64,000 bases of DNA from Bacillus kexueae. GTDB lineage: Bacteria > Bacillota > Bacilli > Bacillales > Aeribacillaceae. Made by a program: the position numbers and the translations under genes. The stretch spans positions 62,001 to 126,000 of the forward strand of contig NZ_JALAZE010000001.1 in NCBI RefSeq assembly GCF_022809095.1, given 5' to 3'. Of this stretch, positions 25,042 to 34,714 are shown one piece after another. Below the pieces are notes generated by a model. That model was not told where the DNA came from, did no database searches, and saw only the letters and a program-made list of their open reading frames with translations. Numbering within the stretch: the first letter of the stretch is position 1; each line of letters starts with the position of its first letter.

Positions 25042-25524
25042 TCATTGCTGTAACATTTGTTCAATTTCGGTAATCATTGTAGAAGGTTTTGTTTGCGGAG
25101 AAAAGCGTTTGACGGAATCTCCCGTTCGGTTTATTAAAAATTTCGTAAAGTTCCATTTAATTGCTTTCGTACCTAATGCACCAGGAGCTTGTTCCGTAAG
25201 GTATTCAAAGATGGGATGTTTGTTTTCTCCTTTCACATCCGTTTTTGGTAAAACCGGGAACGTCACCCCATAATTTAATTGACAAAATTGTTGAATTTCA
25301 TCGTCGGTCCCAGGCTCTTGATTCATAAATTGATTGCTTGGAAACGCTAAAATTTCAAGTCCCTTATCATTATATCTTTCATATAATCGTTGAAGTTCTT
25401 CGTACTGAGGCGTAAATCCGCATTTACTTGCAGTATTTACAATGAGTAGTACTTTGCCCCGATATTCCGACAACGATTTCTCCTCTCCCGTTTTCGTACG
25501 GAAAGTTAAATCATAGATACTCAT
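25042..25524 (-). CDS. bsaA: Glutathione peroxidase-family thiol peroxidase BsaA
   Basis: The product is 160 residues starting MSIYDLTFRT after AGGAG; the longer frame begins inside the upstream region. The peroxidatic Cys is in NTASKCGFTPQ (Cys, not selenocysteine). The Gln and Trp/Asn partners are in FPSNQFMNQEPG and WNFTKFL. It reduces hydroperoxides with thioredoxin-type donors. It forms an operon with ypgR, as in B. subtilis, where ypgQ lies between. Confidence 0.93.
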   Translation of the reverse strand: MSIYDLTFRTKTGEEKSLSEYRGKVLLIVNTASKCGFTPQYEELQRLYERYNDKGLEILAFPSNQFMNQEPGTDDEIQQFCQLNYGVTFPVLPKTDVKGENKHPIFEYLTEQAPGALGTKAIKWNFTKFLINRTGDSVKRFSPQTKPSTMITEIEQMLQQ

Positions 25525-25627
25525 TTGTTCATCTCCTAAAAGCGTTTCTTCCATCATATCACGCTCACCCTTCTTCCTCAAAAAATATGATACAATCGGA
25601 TGAAAAGGAGAGAAAGGAGTGTGAAAT

Positions 25628-25756
25628 ATGGGTTGGGTTTTCATTATCATCATAGCCTACATCCCAATTTTTTACCGTATACATAAACGATTAAATCTTT
25701 TAGAAGACGAAGTAAGGAGCTTACGAGCTCAAATTCAAAAACAGGATAACTATTAA
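25628..25756 (+). CDS. Small membrane protein with coiled-coil tail, 42 residues
   Basis: AAGGAGTG lies 7-8 nt before the ATG. The product begins MGWVFIIIIAYIPIFYRIHK, a membrane helix, then a heptad-like tail LNLLEDEVRSLRAQIQK. Such layouts are seen in small membrane regulators or scaffold peptides. It is divergent from bsaA and ended by a strong terminator. No family is recognised; the ribosome site, terminator and organised sequence support it. Confidence 0.65.
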   Translation: MGWVFIIIIAYIPIFYRIHKRLNLLEDEVRSLRAQIQKQDNY

Positions 25757-25766
25757 AAATGATCAG

Positions 25767-25802
25767 AAAAAAGGGTGTTACCATTTGCAACACCCTTTTT
25801 GT
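25767..25802 (-). terminator. Bidirectional terminator
   Basis: AAAAAGGGTGTT and AACACCCTTTTT form a 12-bp stem with a 9-nt loop between the small membrane protein gene and the convergent 162-residue gene. Confidence 0.88.
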
Positions 25803-25834
25803 GTCAGACTAGTATGTTCAAGTACCGGTTGGAC

Positions 25835-26323
25835 TTAAAATTGTTGAAGTGCTACGATCATTTTTTCATAAATGACTTCTAGTAACTCCATTTCGTCTTC
25901 CTTCAATCCTTCTGCCATTGGAACTAGGAATGAAATGTTGTAATCCCGCTCTTCTTGAAGAGGATTGTAAGAAACGATTACGTTTACTTCTTTTTCCAAA
26001 TATTGTTCCAACCACTCTTGTTTCGTTTGGATTTGAAAAAGATGTGTATCTTGATAGTGAAACGACACCGCTAGATTACAACTCGGATCTTTCGTTTTTC
26101 CGAGTAGTTCTTCATAAAGCTGACTGTTTTGCATTTCAAGTTTCATTAAAGCTTCGACATCTTTTCCACTTAACTTAAATCCAATGGTAAAAACGCGATT
26201 CATTCTCGCTAGATTGACAACGTCTTCTCTTTTAATAACTTTGATGTCTCCATGTAAATCATCATCGTAAATCATGCCTTCTAATAAGGTTTTCATATTA
26301 TCAAAAGCTGTTGGGTCAAACAT
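25835..26323 (-). CDS. Hypothetical protein, 162 residues
   Basis: This soluble alpha/beta protein has mixed charge: MFDPTAFDNMKTLLEGMIYD at the start, a KREDVVNLARMNR stretch and an acidic C-terminal helix (EDEMELLEVIYEKM). No Cys cluster, membrane segment or nucleotide motif. The family is not recognised. It starts 12 nt after the fhs stop, so it is probably the second gene of an fhs operon. Confidence 0.7.
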   Translation of the reverse strand: MFDPTAFDNMKTLLEGMIYDDDLHGDIKVIKREDVVNLARMNRVFTIGFKLSGKDVEALMKLEMQNSQLYEELLGKTKDPSCNLAVSFHYQDTHLFQIQTKQEWLEQYLEKEVNVIVSYNPLQEERDYNISFLVPMAEGLKEDEMELLEVIYEKMIVALQQF

Positions 26324-26335
26324 GAATAACTCCTC

Positions 26336-28024
26336 TTAGAAAAGTCCTTGAATTTTTCCTTCTTGATCTACATCCATTTTTAATGCTGCCGGTTCTTTTG
26401 GTAAGCCAGGCATTGTTAAAATATCTCCCGTCAACGCAACGAGAAAACCAGCTCCAACTGACGGTTTAAATTCACGAATCGTAATCGTGAAATCGTTCGG
26501 GCGACCAATTTGTTTCGGATTGTCCGATAATGAATATTGTGTTTTTGCCATACAAATAAGCAATTGATCCCATCCGTACTTCGTAAACAGATTAATTTGT
26601 TGCTTCGCTTTGGACGAAAATTCAACATCTTTTGCCCCATACACAAATTTTGCAATTTTTAATACTTTATCTTCAATGGTATCTGTAATTTCATATAATG
26701 GGGCATATTTCGATTCGTTTTGTTCAATTTGTTCAATGACCTTTTTAGCGAGGTCTACACCGCCGTCTCCCCCTTTTTCCCATACTTCCGTTAACGCAAT
26801 TGGATGGTTATGTTTTTCACACCACTCCATAATGGTATCGAGTTCTGTCTTATGGTCCGTTACAAATTTGTTTAGAGCTACAACATACGGTAAACCGAAT
26901 GCTTGTACTGTCTCAATATGTTTTTCAAGGTTGGTTAATCCTGCTTTTACCGCAGTTACATTTTCATCTTTCAAGTTATCTTTCGCTACCCCGCCATGCA
27001 TTTTAATGGCACGTACTGTGGCAACAATGACAACCGCACTTGGATTGATTCCTGCAGTGCGAGCTTTAATGTTTAAAAACTTTTCAGCTCCTAAATCAGC
27101 TCCAAAACCTGATTCCGTAACAACATAATCCCCTAGCTTGGCAGCCATCTTAGTCGCAATAACACTGTTACAACCGTGTGCAATATTAGCAAAAGGTCCC
27201 CCATGAATAATAGCTGGTGTATGTTCGATTGTCTGTACTAAGTTCGGTTTAATTGCATCTTTTAATAACATCGTTAAAGCACCTTCAACACCGAGATCCT
27301 TAACGGTTACTGGCTCATTGTCCATATTGTATGCGACGACTATATTTGAAAGGCGTAATTTTAGGTCATCCAAGCTCGTCGCTAAACATAAAACCGCCAT
27401 TATTTCAGAAGCAACTGTAATATCAAATCCGTCTTCACGCGGTACCCCATTTTTATCTCCACCTAAACCGACCACTACTTGTCTTAAAGCACGGTCGTTT
27501 AAATCGACCACTCGCTTCCATACAATTCGTCTAGGATCTATGTTTAATTCATTTCCTTGATGAATATGGTTATCAATAAAGGCACTTAAGGCATTGTTCG
27601 CCGTAGTAATCGCATGGATATCCCCCGTAAAATGAAGATTGATATCTTCCATTGGAAGTACTTGAGAATATCCACCTCCAGCTGCTCCCCCTTTTATTCC
27701 CATCGTAGGACCTAAAGAAGGCTCACGAAGGGCGATAACCGCTTTTTTATTCAATTTATGTAACGCTTGGCCTAAGCCAACAGTTACAGTCGATTTTCCC
27801 TCTCCTGCTGGTGTCGGGTTGATTGCAGTCACAAGGATGACTTTCCCGTCTTCCTTCGTACTTAGGCGATCAAAGATTGAATGTGACAGCTTCGCTTTAT
27901 ATTTCCCATACATTTCTAACTCATCTTCGTGAATACCGATGGATTCAGCGATGTCTTTAATGTGTTTTAATTCTGCTTCTTGCGCAATTTCAATATCAGA
28001 TTTCACTTTTGTTTTCGTATCCAT
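26336..28024 (-). CDS. fhs: Formate-tetrahydrofolate ligase
   Basis: The 562-residue enzyme makes 10-formyl-THF from formate, THF and ATP. The P-loop is [16 protein letters not shown] (about 71-86). Family blocks [32 protein letters not shown] and the C-terminal PGLPKEP are all intact. It complements folate genes elsewhere in the window. GAGGGTTATGAG precedes the ATG. Confidence 0.97.
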   Translation of the reverse strand: MDTKTKVKSDIEIAQEAELKHIKDIAESIGIHEDELEMYGKYKAKLSHSIFDRLSTKEDGKVILVTAINPTPAGEGKSTVTVGLGQALHKLNKKAVIALREPSLGPTMGIKGGAAGGGYSQVLPMEDINLHFTGDIHAITTANNALSAFIDNHIHQGNELNIDPRRIVWKRVVDLNDRALRQVVVGLGGDKNGVPREDGFDITVASEIMAVLCLATSLDDLKLRLSNIVVAYNMDNEPVTVKDLGVEGALTMLLKDAIKPNLVQTIEHTPAIIHGGPFANIAHGCNSVIATKMAAKLGDYVVTESGFGADLGAEKFLNIKARTAGINPSAVVIVATVRAIKMHGGVAKDNLKDENVTAVKAGLTNLEKHIETVQAFGLPYVVALNKFVTDHKTELDTIMEWCEKHNHPIALTEVWEKGGDGGVDLAKKVIEQIEQNESKYAPLYEITDTIEDKVLKIAKFVYGAKDVEFSSKAKQQINLFTKYGWDQLLICMAKTQYSLSDNPKQIGRPNDFTITIREFKPSVGAGFLVALTGDILTMPGLPKEPAALKMDVDQEGKIQGLF

Positions 28025-28146
28025 CTCATAACCCTCTTTCTGCTCGTTAATATCACAATTTTACCAAAACTTAAATTGAAATATCACCATGAACTTTCTA
28101 TAATTAGAAATATTAATATTTTGAAGGAATTCTTGGAGGTGTCAAG

Positions 28147-29055
28147 ATGCCTATTAATATCCCTTCTCATTTACCGGCAAAAGAAATTTTAGAAAAAGAA
28201 AATATTTTTATAATGGATGAAAGTCGTGCGTATCGCCAAGATATACGGCCTCTAAATATTATTATTTTGAATTTGATGCCAGAGAAAGAGAAAACAGAAA
28301 CACAATTACTTCGCCTTCTCGGTAATTCTCCATTACAAGTTAATATAACCTTTTTACGCCCAAAAACTCACACACCAAAAACAACGAAGAAAAAACATTT
28401 AGACGAATTTTACACAACCTTTGACAAAATTGACCATCGAAAGTTTGACGGCATGATTGTAACTGGGGCCCCAATTGAGACATTGCCATTTGAACAGGTC
28501 CATTACTGGAATGAGTTAACTGAAATTTTTGAATGGTCAAAATCAAACGTCACTTCCACCTTGCATATTTGTTGGGGTGCACAAGCTGGACTATTTTATC
28601 ATTATTCTATTCCGAAGTATAAACTTCCGGAAAAATGTTTTGGTATTTACGAACATGTTATTGCTGATACTTCATGCAAATTGTTACGCGGTTTTGACGA
28701 TATTTATTTGGCCCCCCATTCAAGACATACAGATATAGATGAAAAAGCCGTAAAGGAATGTGCTGATTTACAAATATTATCCACATCAGAAGAAGCAGGA
28801 ATCTGCCTATTATCATCAAAGGATGGCCGCTTTATCTTTTTAACCGGACATCCCGAGTATGATGCTTTCGTATTAAAAGAAGAATATGAACGCGACTTAG
28901 CAAAAGGATTGAAAATTGCCGTTCCCAAAAACTATTTTCCGAAGGATGACCCTTCTATATCCCCTCTTCACACGTGGAGATCTCATGCCAATCTTCTATT
29001 TGTGAATTGGTTAAATTATTATGTGTACCAAGAGACGCCTTACATTTGGGAATAA
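28147..29055 (+). CDS. metA: Homoserine O-acyltransferase MetA
   Basis: The 302-residue product of the MetA type (glutamine amidotransferase fold). The catalytic Cys is in [10 protein letters not shown], the His in LTGHPEYD, and the Glu in EYDAF. In Bacillus this enzyme acetylates homoserine in methionine synthesis. CTTGGAGGTGTC precedes the ATG. I see no S-box riboswitch in the 120-nt upstream gap. Next to ugtP, as in B. subtilis. Confidence 0.95.
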   Translation: MPINIPSHLPAKEILEKENIFIMDESRAYRQDIRPLNIIILNLMPEKEKTETQLLRLLGNSPLQVNITFLRPKTHTPKTTKKKHLDEFYTTFDKIDHRKFDGMIVTGAPIETLPFEQVHYWNELTEIFEWSKSNVTSTLHICWGAQAGLFYHYSIPKYKLPEKCFGIYEHVIADTSCKLLRGFDDIYLAPHSRHTDIDEKAVKECADLQILSTSEEAGICLLSSKDGRFIFLTGHPEYDAFVLKEEYERDLAKGLKIAVPKNYFPKDDPSISPLHTWRSHANLLFVNWLNYYVYQETPYIWE

Positions 29056-29348
29056 CTATCAAATAAAGGAAACTTCTGTTATGATGGAAACGAAGATCGT
29101 AATCATAAAACAACAAACAGCCAAAAGTATTTAACCATTTGAAGCTTCTGTTACATTTTTTATACAATTTTAATAATTTATTTACATTAGGAAAAATTGT
29201 CATTTTCCCTTTAAATAATCTTTAAAGTGTCATAATATTTTTATGTTACGGTTGTTATAGACTCTGTTTTTCTTCGTAATGAAGAAGATTAGAGTACCGA
29301 AAAAATAGAATACTAGGTTGGCGTTTTGTAGAGGTGATTGTAACATTG

Positions 29349-30500
29349 ATGAGCAATCCAAAGGTTCTTATCTTAACTGCGAAATATGGGAACGGGCACG
29401 TTCAAGTGGCAAAAACATTGCAAAACCGTTGTCAGCAGTTAGGGATGAAGGTTGTCGTTTCCGATTTATACCGAGAATCCCATCCTGTCATAACAGAAGT
29501 AACTAAATACTTATATTTGAAAAGCTTTTCATTCGGAAAAGAATTTTACAAGTGGTTTTATTATGGCGTGGACAAAATGTACAACAAACGCATCATGAAT
29601 ATTTATTATAAGATGGGGAACTCCCGTCTCCACGAGCTCATAGTACGTGAACAGCCCGACTTCATTATCAATACGTTTCCGATGATTGTTGTTCCTGAAT
29701 ATCGACGGAGAACAGGTAGAGTCATCCCAACATTTAACGTTTTAACAGACTTTTGCTTACATAAAATTTGGGTACATCCAGATATTGATAAGTATTATGT
29801 AGCAAGTGAGGAAGTCAAACAAAAATTATTGCAACTTGGAATACCTTCTCATGATGTTTTGGTTACCGGTATACCTATTCGAGCTCAATTTGAACAATGC
29901 ATTTCAACCGACTCTTTATATCAAAAATTCGATTTAAGTCCGGATAAAAAAACGCTTTTAATTATGGCTGGAGCACACGGTGTCTTAAAAAATGTGAAAG
30001 AGCTATGTGAATCCTTTTTACATTATGATGAATTGCAAACGGTTGTTGTATGTGGAAAAAACCAAGCCCTAAAAGAACAACTTGACCCGATAGCAAATTC
30101 ACATCCTCATAAGTTAAAGGCACTCGGGTTTGTCGAGAACGTTCATGAATTGTTCCGTATTGCAACCTGTATGATTACAAAGCCAGGAGGCATAACGCTA
30201 AGTGAAGCGGCCGCTATAGGTGTTCCACTTATTTTATACAAACCAGTACCTGGACAAGAGAAAGAAAATGCTGAGTACTTCGAACGTAAAGGCGCTGCGA
30301 AAATTGTTTCAAAAATGGATGAAATTGAAGATATCGTTGCTTTTTTACTTCAAAACCCTGATGAAATACAAACGATGAAATCAAACATACAGGCTCTTCA
30401 TCACGGAAGAGCAGCAGATGTTATATTACAAGATATGGTGAATGAATCAGAGCGAATTCAAAGGCAGAAGGAATTTATGCTTACGTCAGTAAACTTGTAA
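29349..30500 (+). CDS. ugtP: Processive diacylglycerol beta-glucosyltransferase UgtP
   Basis: The product is about 383 residues, starting at ATG (or at TTG 3 nt earlier, which has better spacing to GAGGTGAT). It has the GT28/MGDG synthase fold: TAKYGNGHVQVAKTL, FPMIVVPEYRRRTG, DFCLHKIWVHPDID, and the UDP-sugar block MITKPGGITLSEAAAIGVP. It makes mono- to triglucosyl-diacylglycerol, the anchor of lipoteichoic acid, and in B. subtilis couples cell size to nutrients through FtsZ. The 29056-29345 gap has no other gene. Confidence 0.95.
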   Translation: MSNPKVLILTAKYGNGHVQVAKTLQNRCQQLGMKVVVSDLYRESHPVITEVTKYLYLKSFSFGKEFYKWFYYGVDKMYNKRIMNIYYKMGNSRLHELIVREQPDFIINTFPMIVVPEYRRRTGRVIPTFNVLTDFCLHKIWVHPDIDKYYVASEEVKQKLLQLGIPSHDVLVTGIPIRAQFEQCISTDSLYQKFDLSPDKKTLLIMAGAHGVLKNVKELCESFLHYDELQTVVVCGKNQALKEQLDPIANSHPHKLKALGFVENVHELFRIATCMITKPGGITLSEAAAIGVPLILYKPVPGQEKENAEYFERKGAAKIVSKMDEIEDIVAFLLQNPDEIQTMKSNIQALHHGRAADVILQDMVNESERIQRQKEFMLTSVNL

Positions 30501-30551
30501 GCTATTTTGAATGGATGAAGTGGTCTTCAATAAACTTCTTGGAGGCACACT

Positions 30552-31523
30552 ATGGATACGAGCACACACTTCGTGACTGGACTAACTCTTGGAGGGCTAG
30601 CGAGTTTAGATCCTGCCATTTCAGGAAACCTCAATTGGCACAGGTTGTGATATTAGGAACAGTTGTTGGGTCGAATGCACCTGATTTCGATTATGTAATT
30701 CGTATTTTCAAAGGAAAAGGAATGTATGTGGAGCATCATCGAGGTGTCTCCCATTCCATCCCTGCCCTATTTTTATGGACGATTTTCATTTCAGTCATCT
30801 TGTTTGGCTTTTTCCCTGCCGTTTCACTATTTCATTTAATCGTTTGGGTTTTTATTGCCGTAGTCATGCACGTTGCTTTAGATGTACTGAATGCATACGG
30901 AACCAAGGCTTTAATACCGTTTACTAATAAGTGGATTCCCCTGAATTTTATTCCGTTATTTGATCCATTCTTCTTCCTCCTTCATTTAGGAGGATTGTTG
31001 CTCTGGATAGCAGGAGTTCATCCTCAGCCGGTTTTTTGTTTGTTTATGCCTTTTCAGTTTTATACATTGTTTTTCGTTACGCCATCTATTTATTGGTAAG
31101 GAAGCGCAACGAGTTTAAAGACCATACGGTTCTTCGATATTCACTCACTCCTTCGATTCGCCCATGGGTATGGGATTTTGTCATCGAAAGAGAACGGGAA
31201 TTCAATGTTGGTCTTATTTTTTTTCAATCGATAAATTGGATCCATACTTTTAAAAAGGATCACGAAAAAGCGATTATATGAAGTTGGCTTTAGAGAATCA
31301 AAATGCCAAGCACTTTTTAGCGAATGCGCAGTTTCCTTATATGATTGAAATTCAGCACCACGATGTCATCGAAGTACAAATTTTTGATTTACGATTCCGC
31401 AATAAAGAGCAATATCCTTTTTTGGCGCAAATTATCATGACCAAAGATTTTACTGTAGTTGATTCGAGAACAGGCTGGCTTCATGCAGTTAAACAGCGCA
31501 ACTCATTACATCCGTTCTCTTAA
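30552..31523 (+). pseudogene. yfhP: YfhP-like membrane metal-dependent hydrolase gene broken by frameshifts
   Basis: The real start is the ATG at 30552 (MDTSTHFVTGLTLGGLASLD) after GGAGGC. About 75 nt later homology moves to the next frame (PQLAQVVILGTVVGSNAPDF, VEHHRGVSHSIPALFLWT). It moves again near 31036-31060 (VYAFSVLYIVFRYAIYLLV) and once more near 31240-31278 (IEVQIFDLRFRNKEQYPFL to TGWLHA). Each step is what one missing base would give, and each lies in or near an A- or T-run. Summed, the length (about 324 codons) equals intact YfhP. It is either a young pseudogene or a local sequencing problem; neighbouring genes are intact. Confidence 0.8.
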
Positions 31524-31564
31524 AGACAATTTTTAGACTTCGCAAATTTGTTTTTCACAATTTC

Positions 31565-31610
31565 AAAAAGGTGGAGGACGTTGCTCCTGGGAGACGCCGC
31601 CACCTTTTTT
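31565..31610 (+). terminator. Terminator after the yfhP remnant
   Basis: AAAAAGGTGG and CCACCTTTTTT enclose a partly paired loop (GGACGT with GACGCC region), with a long T-run on the plus strand. Confidence 0.8.
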
Positions 31611-31707
31611 ATTTAAGAGAAAAAGCATTATTTCATTTCATTTCATGTCCTAACTTAACGACTGCATGTTCAGTTCCTCTATTTGTATATTTTTTATGTA
31701 ATTTTGT

Positions 31708-32382
31708 TTACTTTTGAAACAAAAAAAGCCACATAAAAGACAATGCCATTTGTAATTCCCATGACAATTGCTTCGTTAGTTCTTTTGTAATGCCTTTTTT
31801 CATAACTCCCTCATTTGCAATCAACTTCCACCCATACGCTTCTTCACAAAGCTGTACAAATTCCCACGGCATCATCGTATTCATGATGGTTTGTTCTCCG
31901 TACAATCGATTGAAGCTATGTTTTCTCGGATGCGCAGTTGGACCTAAAATAGCGGCACAAATAAAACCTTCCTTTTTTACAACTCGGTCAAGTTCGGCTA
32001 TTGCATCAATCGGCTTTTCCGTCCATTCAATACCGTTTATGACCATCAATGCGTCAAACTGTTGATTGGCAAACGGTAATTTCATCATATCCCCTTGTAC
32101 GTACGTTACATTTTTATGTTGATTCCTTTCATTTGCTAATTCCATCATTTTTGTTGATAGATCGGTGGCTACAACTTGATAACCACCTTCTGCTAACTTT
32201 TTGGAACCATAGCCATCACCACATGCGACATCCAAAATGTTGCTCCCAATCGGAACATGACGAGAGAAAAACGGAATAATCGAATTTCGGCTTCCATTTT
32301 CCCACATATTTTCACTTGAAGTATTCCAATCTTCTGCAAACTCATCCCATTTCTTTTGCGCTTGTTCATGCCACTTTGACAT
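31708..32382 (-). CDS. Class I SAM-dependent methyltransferase
   Basis: The product is 224 residues starting MSKWHEQAQKKWDEFA. The SAM-binding loop is LDVACGDGYGSKKLA, followed by VVATDLSTKMMELAN and VQGDMMKLPFANQQFDALM, the standard Methyltransf_11 layout used by small-molecule and ubiquinone/menaquinone-type enzymes. The substrate is unknown. A single gene with AGGGGATT before ATG. Confidence 0.85.
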   Translation of the reverse strand: MSKWHEQAQKKWDEFAEDWNTSSENMWENGSRNSIIPFFSRHVPIGSNILDVACGDGYGSKKLAEGGYQVVATDLSTKMMELANERNQHKNVTYVQGDMMKLPFANQQFDALMVINGIEWTEKPIDAIAELDRVVKKEGFICAAILGPTAHPRKHSFNRLYGEQTIMNTMMPWEFVQLCEEAYGWKLIANEGVMKKGITKELTKQLSWELQMALSFMWLFLFQK

Positions 32383-32626
32383 CACTCAATCCCCTTTCTG
32401 CCTTCCATTCTCTTATTATAATGAATGAGTTTTATTCGTATGTAAATGAAGATTTTGGAACAAAATAGAAGTGACCACAGTTGCTACTCGATACATAAGT
32501 GGGACGAAGATGTACCAATGCGGAGGTGATGAGGAAAAACTTCATTCAACCGTTGTCTTGTAATATCAATGATGAAAGCGTTGTCACTCAAATTAGTCAA
32601 AAATTTCAGTTGAGTTTGACATCACC

Positions 32627-32656
32627 TTGACTTTCCAGCAATTGTTGGTGTATATT
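32627..32656 (+). promoter_or_regulatory. Promoter of cspD
   Basis: TTGACT (32627-32632) and TATATT (32651-32656) are 18 nt apart, giving a start point near 32663 and a leader of about 120 nt, typical of cold-shock genes. The rest of the gap 32383-32626 shows only two short, poorly supported frames. Confidence 0.6.
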
Positions 32657-32663
32657 AAAGACA

Positions 32664-32986
<323 letters not shown>

Positions 32987-33015
32987 TCATTGTTAAGTGA
33001 TTATATATGGATATT

Positions 33016-33043
33016 AAGAGGCTGCGATTTGTAGCCTCTTTTC
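33016..33043 (+). terminator. Terminator of cspD
   Basis: AAGAGGCT and AGCCTCTT enclose a 9-nt loop and are followed by TTCG on the plus strand. Confidence 0.75.
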
Positions 33044-33063
33044 GTATGGGTTCATCCTACATT

Positions 33064-33093
33064 AAAAAAGTAGCAAGAATTCTCTCGCTACTT
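33064..33093 (-). terminator. Terminator of the 66-residue protein gene
   Basis: AAGTAGC and GCTACTT arms with a 12-nt loop; six T follow on the minus strand. It lies 15 nt after the stop codon. Confidence 0.75.
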
Positions 33094-33107
33094 ATCATTT
33101 TAAACAC

Positions 33108-33308
33108 CTATTTGGCTTTTTTGCTTTGTTCAGTAAGCATGATGTATTCTATGGCTTTTAAATTTTCCTTCAACTTATTTTCAACTCTACTTACCTCAAT
33201 GTGATTAAATACGCCATGATTTTTCGCCATAAAGACAAGATGCTTGATATCCTTTTCCATTGATTGAAATGTTTGTTTAAGTTCGTCTTTTAATGCGTCT
33301 TTGTCCAT
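33108..33308 (-). CDS. Small helical hypothetical protein
   Basis: The 66-residue product is rich in Lys, Glu and Leu, with two predicted amphipathic helices (LKDELKQTFQSMEKDIKHLV and EVSRVENKLKENLKAIEYIM) split by NHGVFNH, which looks like a helical hairpin. It sits between cspD and ypzA, roughly where B. subtilis has degR, but I cannot confirm similarity. GGAGAATAAGGGG precedes the ATG. Confidence 0.65.
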   Translation of the reverse strand: MDKDALKDELKQTFQSMEKDIKHLVFMAKNHGVFNHIEVSRVENKLKENLKAIEYIMLTEQSKKAK

Positions 33309-33479
33309 TCCCCTTATTCTCCTTTCATCTTTATGACAAATTTACTAATTTATGTATATACGAATTCAACTTTCCCCCTATTTTTCCTGCTTAAATTGTA
33401 AATTTTTTTACTTTGAATAGTTTTTTTCCCTTTTTACATTCTATTAGTGAAGGAATAAATGTTTTAGGAGGAATAATAC

Positions 33480-33734
33480 GTGACGAATAATCATTCAATA
33501 GGCGGTTTTAATAATCGGAAGCAATTAGAAGTAGCTGTCGATGCAGCAGAGAAGATGGTCGGTTCTGCGACGATGAGTATGGATAAAGATTTGATTCAAT
33601 CAGCTGAACATGCAATCGCAGATGCAAGGCAGCTTTTTAATGAATATTCTAATGACTATGATGAGGCTTTTTTAGAAGAACAGCAGCAAAAGTTAACGAG
33701 ATGTGAGCATCAACTACAAGAAGCAAAGCGATGA
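33480..33734 (+). CDS. ypzA: DUF2564-family small protein (YpzA-like)
   Basis: The 84-residue product starts at GTG 7 nt after AGGAGG. It has an N-terminal Asn/Gly/His segment, then an all-helical body (QLEVAVDAAEKMVGSATMSM, IQSAEHAIADARQLFNEY, QKLTRCEHQLQEAK). The length and pattern fit DUF2564, encoded between cspD and ypeQ in Bacillus. No function is known. Confidence 0.72.
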   Translation: MTNNHSIGGFNNRKQLEVAVDAAEKMVGSATMSMDKDLIQSAEHAIADARQLFNEYSNDYDEAFLEEQQQKLTRCEHQLQEAKR

Positions 33735-33745
33735 GAATCACAAAG

Positions 33746-33780
33746 AAAATCCACTGTTCTATTGAATCAGTGGATTTTCA
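33746..33780 (-). terminator. Bidirectional terminator ypzA/ypeQ
   Basis: AAAATCCACTG and CAGTGGATTTT form an 11-bp stem with an 11-nt loop between convergent genes; the 3' end overlaps the ypeQ stop codon. Confidence 0.8.
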
Positions 33781-33963
33781 TTTTAATTTTTCCCCTATCT
33801 TTTTTATTTGTTGCCCGACAGTACATTGATTAATACAAAAAGAGTGGGCATATGTTTTCCCATATTCTTTACGAAAATGTTGCTTTAATAAGCATTCTGT
33901 ACAATATTCATCCATTAATTCTGTTATTTGTTCATAAACTTCTTTCTTATTCAATCTTTCCAA
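33778..33963 (-). CDS. ypeQ: YpeQ-like zinc-finger domain protein
   Basis: The 61-residue product has four Cys in a zinc-knuckle layout: YCTECLLKQH and SFCINQCTVGQ. The KTYAHSFCIN segment is typical of the YpeQ family. It follows ypeP by 12 nt, in the same order as in B. subtilis, so the two are probably cotranscribed. Role unknown. Confidence 0.8.
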   Translation of the reverse strand: MERLNKKEVYEQITELMDEYCTECLLKQHFRKEYGKTYAHSFCINQCTVGQQIKKIGEKLK

Positions 33964-33975
33964 CCCCGATTCATC

Positions 33976-34629
33976 TTATAGTCTTTTTCTACTATTAATG
34001 ATTTGATTGTTTAGTGCTTGTTTAGCCAATTGATCGGCCTCTTTATTTTCTTTCCGGTTAATTGTCGTGTAGATAGGGGTAATGTTCATCCCTTTTATTT
34101 TCTCTTCTATTTTATCCAACCAGTACGTAAAGCTCTCTTCATAACAAGGCCATTCGCCAGCCAATTGATTTAATACAACGAGCGAATCTCCTTTAAATTC
34201 TACTTTCTTTCCGTTCACATTTAAATCTTCTAATGCAGAAACGAGATGGTAAAATGCAATGTATTCCGCCTCATTATTGGATTCAACTTCAGGTATTATC
34301 AAATTGCTGCGAACACGGTATCGTTCATGATCTTGTTCATAGTAGATGACAAAACCAATTCCCGCTTTTTGTAGTGTTCTGTCAAAGCTTCCGTCAAAAT
34401 AACAAATGAGATGATGAGGTTCTTCTTGCACTTTCTCATTTAATTTCCGAAGTTGCTTCAATGTCCATTGATTCCCGTTATCTTCTATCGCTTCCATTTC
34501 TTTGACCCGGCCGGTTTTTTCAAAGTCATCCATTATTCGTACAGCTCGGTCGATTGGTAAGGTTTCTGAAATGAAATTCACCTTCTCACCTGTTTTACTT
34601 TCATATAAGATGTGCAATGTTACATCCAT
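33976..34629 (-). CDS. ypeP: RNase H-like protein YpeP
   Basis: The product is 217 residues from the ATG after AAAGGGTGA; an 11-codon extension lacks a ribosome site. The first third is a YpeP-specific N-terminal domain. From about residue 75 comes an RNase H fold with candidate acidic residues in CYFDGSFD, NNEAEYIAF, FKGDSLVV and KEADQLA. A second RNase H-like gene (ypdQ) lies 0.8 kb away. In B. subtilis such proteins show little classical RNase HI activity. Confidence 0.85.
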   Translation of the reverse strand: MDVTLHILYESKTGEKVNFISETLPIDRAVRIMDDFEKTGRVKEMEAIEDNGNQWTLKQLRKLNEKVQEEPHHLICYFDGSFDRTLQKAGIGFVIYYEQDHERYRVRSNLIIPEVESNNEAEYIAFYHLVSALEDLNVNGKKVEFKGDSLVVLNQLAGEWPCYEESFTYWLDKIEEKIKGMNITPIYTTINRKENKEADQLAKQALNNQIINSRKRL

Positions 34630-34714
34630 TTCATTCACCCTTTCCCCATGCAACCCCGTCAAAATGTGTTATAATACTATTCGTTCAAATTGTAGGAAAT
34701 GAAGGAGTTATAGC

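Noticed and set aside
26610-27128. 172-codon antisense frame in fhs
   Set aside because: Antisense shadow of a highly conserved enzyme with no independent signals.
28025-28146. S-box riboswitch before metA
   Set aside because: Only about 120 nt of A/T-rich sequence without the conserved helices or a terminator.
30515-31099. 194-codon frame taken as an intact protein
   Set aside because: Its first 40 codons are out of phase with the conserved yfhP start at 30552 and its end lacks the conserved C-terminal domain; it is a segment of a broken gene.
32440-32626. Two short overlapping plus-strand frames (28 and 34 codons) before the cspD promoter
   Set aside because: The GGAGGTG sits on top of the second start codon and the peptides have no pattern; chance is more likely.
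34630-34714. preQ1 riboswitch before ypdP
   Set aside because: The gap is too small and lacks the C-rich/A-rich pseudoknot pattern; only a TATAAT is seen.
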